From NCBI RefSeq assembly GCF_000760515.2, contig NW_013546149.1, forward strand, positions 1-25,260: a DNA stretch of 25,260 nucleotides, written 5' to 3'. This stretch comes from Mitosporidium daphniae. Taxonomy: Eukaryota > Microsporidia. Of this stretch, positions 18,724 through 25,260 are shown piece by piece; the stretch's first letter is position 1; each line of letters opens with the position of its first letter. Made by a program: the position numbers and the translations under genes. The notes below the pieces were generated by a model, which worked only from the letters and a program-made list of their open reading frames with translations, ran no database searches and had not been told where the DNA came from.

Positions 18724-21651
18724 ATGAAGCATGTTCCCCAAGTCTGTTTGACGCTGTTGTTTTTCCTGCTGTCTATTTATCTTTTTGTGTGTAGCCTTTT
18801 TAGAATTAGAAAAATCTTAAACCATGAGTCTACGATGCTCGGGCCTGAACACAATACCATCTTTGACCAGTTATATTTTGAAATTTATGGAGACCACCAA
18901 GAGATAATTTTAAAATTCAACCCCATTAATGCAGCAATGTCCAAATATGGCATGGGTCCTCTTCCTGTGATCGGTGGGTTTAATGATGCTGGAGATTCTT
19001 GGCTTCCATCAAGATTCAACAGATCAATTTTGTACCTAATTGATGCCATGAGATTTGATTTTACCATTCCCATTGAGGATGATGCTTTAAGAAATGCAAA
19101 CTTTCACAATCGCCTACCGGCTCTCAACGACTCTGATGGCAACTTTTCGTTTTACCAATCGATTTTTATCTCCGATCCGCCCACAACATCGCAGCAAAGA
19201 GTTACTTCAATAGCGTCTGGCTCATTGCCAAATTTTATCGAGGCCGCCTTTAACTTTGCAATGATCGAAAGCGTTCAAGATAACTTTTTGAAACAGGCAA
19301 AAGCCGTGCTCGGGCCAAAAGCAATATATTTCTTTGGAGATTCAATCTGGACTAGCCTATTCCCTTCCATCCTATCAAACGATACCGATAAAACAGGGGC
19401 CGAGAGGACTTTGCATGAGTTTGAGCAAAAAAACGTCCATGCCGACTATTCATTCCACATCTACGATTTAGACACCGTCGATAGGAATATCATTAAAAGG
19501 GTCGGTCCATTTCTAAACAATCACATGGTCTCCGATACGTCGCCATTTATGCTTATATGTCATTTTCTTGGCGTCGATCATTGCGGCCACAAACATGGGC
19601 CAAATTCAAGGTTTATGTCCGATAAATTGGATGAGATAAACTCCTTCATTGATTTTACCAAATCGCGGCTTGATCAGTCTACTCTTTTCTATATTTTTGG
19701 CGATCACGGGATGACCGATAACGGAGAGCATGGGGGTTCTTCTTTAAAGGAAATAGCGGCCGGGTTGACAATGTTCTCTCGAAGCCCGTTGAATATCCTC
19801 AATTGCATTGAAAAGGCTCTGTATGGTGTTCCTGAGCACTGCCCATTATTTGGTGCGTTGCAACTTGAATTTGAGTCTTTGAAGGGATTTTTTAACAAAT
19901 TGAACACCATCAAACACTCGACCTTTGTGGAGTATGACTTTCTTGGATTGTCCAAATTCATTCCAATATCATCGAAAATGGACAAGGTTTCTCAAGTGGA
20001 TTTTGGCGTCAATCTTTGCCTACTAATGGGACTTCCCATCCCATATTCATCTCTTGGAATAGTTATCCCAGAATTATATTTTGCTGTAGACCCGTTTTCG
20101 GTTTTTTGTTGTGCCGAAATTTCAACGGTTCAACTGCAAGTTTTATTGAGGAAATTTCGGGTTCAGAATGGTCTGTTTTTATTGAGAGTGGTTCGGTTGA
20201 ACCTGCTCTCCGTGATTCGCTATTACCGAACGCTAGAATCGCCACAAAGCTTACACACAGGTTCGATTGTTGGTCAAATGATGTCTCAATTTGAGAAATA
20301 TGAATGCGCTCTTATGGATGATGAGCAAGATTTACACCTGCACTATGAAAAGGTAGAGGACTATATTGTTGCGTATATGACTATGTTATGCACACTAGTT
20401 ATCAAGGGGCGGTCCTCTTGGGCGCATCAAAATGAATTTATGTTGCTGTTTTCGATTTTTGTTCTTTTTGTTGCCTTGGTTTTCGTACTGACCTTGGGGG
20501 TTAAAAGATCGCTTTTAAAGGCCGGTGTGGAGCGGTGGATAAGCATTCCCAACCTTGCCGTGTGCTCGATCCTAGTGTTGCATGGAGTTTCTTACTTTTC
20601 CAACAGCTTTATTATTTACGAGTATGACATTGTACGCTATGTGTTGTCCTCTTTTTTTCTTTCCCTGTTTTTTTATAGACTCAAAAGCTCCGCCCGCTTG
20701 TCTCTCTCCGATTCATACACCCTTCTAAAGGTGCTTGCTATACTCAAGCTGTCTTACTATTTTGGTGCATGCAGAGAGGAACAGGACCTTTGCCGCTACA
20801 TTTCAAGAGATTTTGTTGATAGCCTTTCGTCTCAATATCCTGGGCTCGTTGTTTTTGCTTTCTTTCTGTGTTTTGTGGTTTCAATTTCATTGTGCCGAAG
20901 ATTATTTCCGCTTCCAACGCCACATTTTCTTAACCTCGCTTTTGCTTCGCTTTTGATATTTGTACGATGGACATGCATGCTGATGCTAGAAAATCTCCAC
21001 TTGCACGACAACCCAAAAACGGCGTACATTTTATCTTTGCTGGTAGCCAACATCCCGAAACTTGTATATTCCAACTTCTTTGTTGGTCTTTTGGTGTTCA
21101 GCGCTCTCAAAGTATTGTGTTTTTTGCCAATTGTTTTCATATTGCTCCGGCCTACATTTGGGGCTTTTACTATGCTGTCAACGCTATTTTTGGTGGATGC
21201 CCTTGAACTTGCTGATCCCCGACATGTGCCTACAGCATTCAAATGTGTCCTTCTTTTCTTTTCCTCGATTTTTGTCTTTTTTACATCGGGACATCAATTT
21301 TCTTTTTCAACCATCCAATGGGAAGTGTCTTTTTATGGCTTTCTTGATCCCAGCCATTGTGTGGCAGGGCTTTTCATCTTCATCAACGTATTTGGGCCTT
21401 CCATGCTTGTATATTGTTTATCACACGATCCCAAAGACGATTTGACCAATTTCGATTTTTTTCTTCTGTCCTGCCTGATGCTTATGATTTCTTGCTTCCT
21501 ATTTAGACAACACTTGATGCTTTGGGCAGTGTTTGCTCCAAAATTAATTTTTATTCTTCTATTTACGCTCGTTTTTGGCGTTCTATCCCTGTTCAAGGAC
21601 ACTTCATTTCTTGCAAAAAGCACCGAACAGCAAGGGGAAATTGGCTATTAG
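18724..21651 (+). CDS. GPI13: GPI ethanolamine phosphate transferase 3 (Gpi13/PIG-O)
   Basis: Single exon, 975 aa. The enzyme adds ethanolamine phosphate to the third mannose of the GPI anchor in the ER, the bridge to the protein. The N-terminal signal anchor (about 8-26) is followed by an alkaline-phosphatase-superfamily domain: SILYLIDAMRFD with D107, the nucleophile region DPPTTSQQRV (151-160), FFGDSIW, GVDHCGHKHGP (283-293; D285, H286, H289, H291) and FGDHGMTDNGEHGG (325-338; D327, H328, H336). PPTTSQQRV and DHGMTDNGEHGG are diagnostic of the PIG-N/G/O group, and the overall arrangement fits PIG-O best. Residues about 550-960 hold a dozen or so membrane segments, as in the family. The length is close to yeast Gpi13 (about 1000 aa). 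The last 48 nt of the gene overlap the 3' end of the RhoGAP gene on the other strand. Confidence 0.93.
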   Translation: MKHVPQVCLTLLFFLLSIYLFVCSLFRIRKILNHESTMLGPEHNTIFDQLYFEIYGDHQEIILKFNPINAAMSKYGMGPLPVIGGFNDAGDSWLPSRFNRSILYLIDAMRFDFTIPIEDDALRNANFHNRLPALNDSDGNFSFYQSIFISDPPTTSQQRVTSIASGSLPNFIEAAFNFAMIESVQDNFLKQAKAVLGPKAIYFFGDSIWTSLFPSILSNDTDKTGAERTLHEFEQKNVHADYSFHIYDLDTVDRNIIKRVGPFLNNHMVSDTSPFMLICHFLGVDHCGHKHGPNSRFMSDKLDEINSFIDFTKSRLDQSTLFYIFGDHGMTDNGEHGGSSLKEIAAGLTMFSRSPLNILNCIEKALYGVPEHCPLFGALQLEFESLKGFFNKLNTIKHSTFVEYDFLGLSKFIPISSKMDKVSQVDFGVNLCLLMGLPIPYSSLGIVIPELYFAVDPFSVFCCAEISTVQLQVLLRKFRVQNGLFLLRVVRLNLLSVIRYYRTLESPQSLHTGSIVGQMMSQFEKYECALMDDEQDLHLHYEKVEDYIVAYMTMLCTLVIKGRSSWAHQNEFMLLFSIFVLFVALVFVLTLGVKRSLLKAGVERWISIPNLAVCSILVLHGVSYFSNSFIIYEYDIVRYVLSSFFLSLFFYRLKSSARLSLSDSYTLLKVLAILKLSYYFGACREEQDLCRYISRDFVDSLSSQYPGLVVFAFFLCFVVSISLCRRLFPLPTPHFLNLAFASLLIFVRWTCMLMLENLHLHDNPKTAYILSLLVANIPKLVYSNFFVGLLVFSALKVLCFLPIVFILLRPTFGAFTMLSTLFLVDALELADPRHVPTAFKCVLLFFSSIFVFFTSGHQFSFSTIQWEVSFYGFLDPSHCVAGLFIFINVFGPSMLVYCLSHDPKDDLTNFDFFLLSCLMLMISCFLFRQHLMLWAVFAPKLIFILLFTLVFGVLSLFKDTSFLAKSTEQQGEIGY

Positions 21652-23179
21652 GTCTTTTGTGATCACCTGCTCCATGCTCATATCCTTCCCTATTCCCGTA
21701 GAAATGGCCCCCAGTTTTGTGTCGTTTTTTCTTATGATCACTTTTCCCGCAATACGGGAAATCTTGGACAAATCATCTCCAGAAGGCTCTTCACCATTCC
21801 AAAATTGATATATGTGTCCAATAAATTTTGATAGCGTAACGCCATGTTCCATCGGCAGATTGTTGATCGTCTTTGTAATAAGCCCTAATCTTATATCTTC
21901 CTCCCGGCGGTAGGCAATCGCATCCAATTCCGGATGTGTGATGAATGGAAATAGCGGCTCGGGAAGGTCTGAAAAGAATTTCAACACAATGCCAGCTAAA
22001 ATGGGTGGGCTCTGCGTTTCAAGAATCGAAGCTAAAACAAAAATAACACAACCGGGCGTTACGTCCCTCAGCTTCAAACTTGATGCCCACCGCATCTACA
22101 ATGGCGGCATCGGAACATGAACAGAGATAATCATTCAAACTCCCTAGTTTCTCAATTTCAAGGGGATTACCGTTTTTTTCAATTAGCTTAAAGCAAGCCT
22201 GGAGTATGGCTGGATATTGTTCATCCCTCCAGGCAAGTAGATCAATCAAAAACACCCCAAACGAAAGGTCTTCAAATTAGACGTCATATCCATACATTTC
22301 AATTGCCCAGCAACAGGGTGTTCAATCGTCACCATCTCTGGAATCGTAGATTTAGGTCTACACTTGTCCGAATCAAGAGAAAACTCTCCCAAATCACCGG
22401 TTGAGCTCGTTGATGAGCTTGTAAGAAGCTTGAAATTTATCAAGCCGCCGCATACCTTAAACAGGGCATCGACAAAAGAAAATTGATTTTCAACTAATTG
22501 GTGATGATTAAATGATTCCCTCAAACCTAGATACTGGAAAGCAGCTTTCAACAGCTGAGATCTTGATTTGCCAAACTCAGAAAGAAGCTTTTCGTTTAGT
22601 TGAATCAATCTTACTTGGTTGGCCTTTGCAAGTAGCGCTATTTGGGCTGCCCTTCTCTTTCCAAAACTCCCCATTTGGATACGCAGGTCCTTCTAAACAT
22701 AATCACCAAGACAATTACTTCTGTTTGCCCCATCATATTTTCGAAATAATTTTCCTTAAATAAGGAGAGCAGCTACGATGAGCATTGGGCAGTACCTTTG
22801 ACACACAATCTCTTCTTTCGTTAAATTCGGCCTCAGAGTTATTCAAATCAAGCATAATGATATTGATCTGTGTAGCCTGTTCCAAAAGATCGACTCTAAA
22901 AAGCTTCAATATTACAACATTAAATTCTTCAAGAAACTTTTTCCTTAGCTCAATGATTGCTTTGTAGGAATCGAAAATCGACGTACACTTTCCATCATCT
23001 CTCAAATGCTGATACCTTGAAAGAAGCACACTCATCCCAGATAAGTACTCCAATTCAAGGACATAGCTAAAGGTAAGCTAAAAAATGTACTGATTATTTA
23101 AAAAATTATAAAGCTCATTCGTTTCTGGAAGTATGCTGAGATCGATTTCCTGCAAAGTGGAGTCTAAAATATTAATCAT
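21604..23179 (-). CDS. RhoGAP-domain protein with coiled N-terminus and degenerate active site, spliced
   Basis: Six exons in coding order, 23179-23091, 23066-22796, 22772-22719, 22692-22296, 22269-22063 and 22031-21604, give 481 aa. Introns are 24, 23, 26, 26 and 31 nt. Residues 272-480 form a RhoGAP fold: FGVFLIDLLAWRDEQYP at its start (a family hallmark), then ILAGIVLKFFSDLPEPLFPF (350-369, restored by the last splice), and a C-terminal helical part. The arginine-finger motif GIFRxSG is missing; the aligned region reads LNDYLCSCS (316-323), with Cys where Arg is expected, and the later conserved Asn is not seen. GAP activity is therefore doubtful. Residues 1-240 are helical, Leu/Glu/Lys-rich, and resemble a BAR or F-BAR-like membrane-curvature domain, but I cannot tell which. 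The fourth intron uses an AAG acceptor. The final 48 nt overlap GPI13 coding sequence antisense. Confidence 0.85.
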
Positions 23180-23412
23180 TGGTTAAAAATTCGGTGATCA
23201 ATTTTTTTCCAATTTCACGGTCAGATTGTAAAATTCGGAAAGGACTCGACCCCTGCAATGTGATTGGCCCCTTTAGCGTCCGGTTGAAACTTGGTTCTTT
23301 CGGCACCAATGCCAAGCTTCGTTAACTTCTACTGGGTGTGTAAGTTTACCAGTCTTGAAAGTTGCCTGCTATATTTATCAATGTCCCTATGCAGATTCAG
23401 TAGTTTCTTTAA
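23180..23412. promoter_or_regulatory. Divergent region, RhoGAP gene / thioredoxin gene
   Basis: These 233 nt hold ATTGGCC at 23263-23269 (inverted CCAAT box) between the two divergent start codons, and a possible upstream ORF described separately. I see no tRNA or other RNA gene here. Confidence 0.4.
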
Positions 23413-23416
23413 ATGA
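23309..23416 (+). other. Possible upstream ORF overlapping the thioredoxin start (ATGA)
   Basis: A 35-codon frame starts at 23309 and its TGA stop (23414-23416) overlaps the thioredoxin ATG (23413-23415) in an ATGA junction. If the thioredoxin mRNA starts upstream of 23309 this would act as a regulatory upstream ORF. The product is not recognised, and a GTAAGT inside the frame (23340) could instead be a 5'-UTR intron donor. Confidence 0.3.
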
Positions 23417-24092
23417 GCTCATCAAAACTCTGTTTATATATATATGCATATTGCTCTCTTATGTTGATCTATTCGCTATTCTTTCTGACTTCACAAGTAG
23501 CTTGCAGTTCCATCATAAAAGATTCTCATCTAGATCTGCCTTCAAGCAAGGTAATTTCAGGAAATCTGGGCATAATGACAGACGGCAATATGGACAGGGT
23601 ATTGAATTTATTATTCTTAATCACTAGCTTCTTAAAGAGAGCAAGGTTTCAGGTATCCTTATCTACAGTGAAAATTGCAATTCTTGTCTCACGCCACTAA
23701 TAGTAAAAATCCTTCACTGATTACTAATAATATAGGAATTTAGCAAGGCTTCGAAAGCTCTGGAAGACGACGAAAAGATAAAAATGTATGCAATGGACAG
23801 TAAAACAGGAAAAAAGCTTGTGAAACTTGCGTGTATCGATAAGGTTCCGACTGTATTGGTGCATAGAATTGGCGATGGATTTATTGCTTATCCTCATGAC
23901 TTTCCGTTTAGTGAAAAAAAATTTGTCGAATTTTTAAGCAAGATAGCATGCATGGGTTATGATGAGGGACAGACGAATTGGCTCAAATATGTTCTTCCCG
24001 GTGTCGCTACGTTTGTGATCCCTGTTCCAGCGAATTGTGCCGGCATCACAATTCCCCTAGGTGACCCTACCACCGAGACTAATAGAGCATAA
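23413..24092 (+). CDS. ER-type transmembrane thioredoxin-fold protein, spliced
   Basis: Three exons, 23413-23598, 23628-23702 and 23736-24092, give 205 aa; introns of 29 and 33 nt, both phase 0. It has a signal peptide (hydrophobic core at about residues 7-28), then a thioredoxin fold: MTDGNMDRLLKES (strand and helix, joined by the first splice), SGILIYSENCNSC with a redox-type CxxC (C79, C82), and the cis-Pro loop KVPTVLV (P125). A hydrophobic segment at about 172-194 could anchor it in the membrane, leaving a short tail. The design resembles TMX/PDI-family proteins of the ER. The residue before the first Cys is Asn rather than Trp, and the dipeptide between the cysteines is NS, so the redox potential is likely unlike classical PDI (CGHC). 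The substrate is unknown. An extended N-terminus is possible if the upstream region is transcribed and spliced. Confidence 0.78.
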
Positions 24093-24114
24093 ACTAGAGT
24101 AAAACCTAACCCTA

Positions 24115-24120
24115 AATAAA
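24115..24120 (+). terminator. Putative thioredoxin-gene poly(A) signal
   Basis: AATAAA lies 22 nt after the stop codon and within the 46-nt gap to the convergent phosphatase gene. The phosphatase stop codon itself (TAA, 24139-24141) is embedded in an AATAAA on the minus strand (24138-24143). Confidence 0.45.
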
Positions 24121-24138
24121 CTTCAATGTGTCATCGTT

Positions 24139-25113
24139 TTATTGAGCAATAAACTTCACAAGATCACCAATACTTTGGCAAGCAAAAGTGGGCCTCTTAT
24201 CTGTTGGAGTTTCGCTCAACTCTTTTCTGGTTGAATATCCAGAAAACACAAGTAGTGTGTTTATTCCACCCTTATGGCCAAAAACAATATCGGTGTCCAA
24301 TCGATCTCCAACCATGCAGGTGCGTTTGGGGTCAATATGTAACTTTTCCGTTATGCAGTCAAGGAGTTTGATTGATGGCTTTCCTATTATGGTTGGAATT
24401 CGTCCAGATGAATAGATTAGGAACGAGGAGATGCTTCCCGTGCCTGGTAACGAACCGTCTTTCATGACCAATATATTATCCATATTGGTAGTGATGAATT
24501 CTGCCTCATACGCACCTTCAATAGTTATTTAAGGTCCTAAAATAGTTACCTGAGGTATCATTAACGTGTCTTAGGTATGTGTTTGCAAGAGCCAGTTTGT
24601 CATAGGATAGCTTGGAATCGAGCCCGACAATCACAGCGTCAACCTAAAAAAATATACTTCACAAAACCTTTTCAGGCCTGGCGTCGTAATTTGTCCCATC
24701 CTCATTAATGTAGAAGATGCGCAAGTTCGTTAATTCTAGCTCTTCAACGATACCCGGACCTCCCAATACAAATATGTTATTATGTATGGGAGAGATATGA
24801 GTAATGTATTGAGCAGCGGCAGAAGTTGAGGTAAAAATGTCATCAATCGAAACATGAGTTAAGCCGAACGAATGGAAAATATCAACAAAATCTCTTCTGG
24901 AGTGAAGAGAATTGTTGGAGACAAATATAACTCTTTTTCCGAGTGAATGTAAATATTGCAATGCTTCAACAGAGCCTGGGATAGGTGTTTGATATCCAAG
25001 CCATATGACACCTACATTTAATTGAGAGAAATACCATCGCAGTCAAAAAGAAAGGTATCATTTCCATTTATAAATGCTTGGGCCTCTGAAGCAGAAGTAA
25101 TCTCGATCATCAT
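24139..25113 (-). CDS. PHO13: PHO13/phosphoglycolate phosphatase-like HAD hydrolase, spliced
   Basis: Four exons in coding order, 25113-25035, 25011-24668, 24643-24550 and 24515-24139, give 297 aa; introns are 23, 24 and 34 nt. All HAD motifs are present: FLFDCDGVIWLG (motif I, nucleophile D24 and D26, rebuilt by the first splice), VIFVSNNS (motif II), IGKPS (motif III Lys) and MVGDRLDTDI (motif IV). The C2-type cap contains YINEDGTNYDARPEK. These match the eukaryotic 4-nitrophenylphosphatase/PGP group (yeast Pho13, mammalian PGP), which repairs toxic side products of glycolysis and clears 2-phosphoglycolate in the cytosol. The length is close to yeast Pho13 (312 aa). The chosen start gives MMIEITSASEAQAFI, the usual N-terminus. 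The frame is open 34 codons further upstream, but that extension has no family match. The last intron ends AAG. Confidence 0.94.
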
Positions 25114-25260
25114 AAAAATAGATGTTATGTTGATACATCTTTTGATCAAAGGGTAAAAACCCAAGCAATAAATTAAAATTGTAAATTTAACGGGGCATCG
25201 GCGTATTTTTGCCAAATCAAACGCAAATTTATGGGTGTAAATAACAGAAGAGATTACTTC
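25114..25260. promoter_or_regulatory. Upstream region of the PHO13-like gene
   Basis: AT-rich 5' flank running to the window edge; an ATTGC near 25168 is only a weak CCAAT variant. No other gene can be supported here. Confidence 0.3.

Noticed and set aside
23180-23412. Possible tRNA or small RNA gene in the divergent gap
   Set aside because: No acceptor-stem pairing or T-loop/GGTTCRA motif could be found.
24104-24116. Telomere-like CCTAACCCTAAA string after the thioredoxin gene
   Set aside because: Fewer than two and a half units inside a unique 3' region; chance is sufficient, and genes continue on both sides.
25114-25215. Extended N-terminus of the PHO13-like protein
   Set aside because: The extra 34 residues have no family match and the internal MMIEITSASEAQ start is typical for the family.

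Overview
This is a compact nuclear genome segment from a eukaryote. The proteins are most like fungal ones: Swp1, Atg9, Pap1, Gpi13, Tfc4, Sap30 and a Coq11-like protein. Intergenic space is almost absent, there is no sign of repeats from mobile elements, and spliceosomal introns are extremely short. I infer an early-diverging, reduced-genome fungus (Cryptomycota/Rozellida or a microsporidian-like relative that still has autophagy and ubiquinone genes). The taxonomic call is inference; the gene content and intron structure are read from the sequence. The standard genetic code fits every gene.

Layout, left to right: a doubtful small membrane protein (14-205, +); SNRNP27 of the U4/U6.U5 tri-snRNP (+); a large unrecognised secretory protein of 891 residues (-); TFC4/GTF3C3 of TFIIIC (+), followed after one base by a RUS/DUF647 protein (+); SAP30 (-); a Snf1/CAMKL-type kinase (-); SWP1/ribophorin II (+); ATG9 (-); a COQ11-like atypical SDR (+); poly(A) polymerase (-); GPI13/PIG-O (+); a RhoGAP protein with a degenerate active site (-); an ER-type membrane thioredoxin (+); and a PHO13/phosphoglycolate-phosphatase-like HAD enzyme (-). 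Strands alternate almost gene by gene, so most neighbours are convergent (gaps of 45, 200, 17, 94 and 46 nt, and one 48-nt coding overlap) or divergent (165, 405, 114, 54 and 233 nt).

Ten genes are split by 37 introns that I placed by hand from reading frames plus family conservation. All are 23 to 38 nt. Thirty begin GTA; 32 end TAG, two CAG and three AAG. After splicing the genes give full-length products: SNRNP27 236 aa, TFC4 1092, RUS 447, kinase 504, SWP1 292, ATG9 773, PAP1 565, RhoGAP 481, thioredoxin 205 and PHO13-like 297. The two longest uninterrupted genes (891 and 975 codons) have no introns.

The genes form no operon-like pathway. They are housekeeping functions of RNA processing (SNRNP27, PAP1), transcription and chromatin (TFC4, SAP30), the secretory pathway (SWP1, GPI13, thioredoxin, the 891-aa protein), autophagy (ATG9), signalling (kinase, RhoGAP) and metabolism (COQ11-like, PHO13-like). 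I saw no tRNA, rRNA, CRISPR array or transposon.
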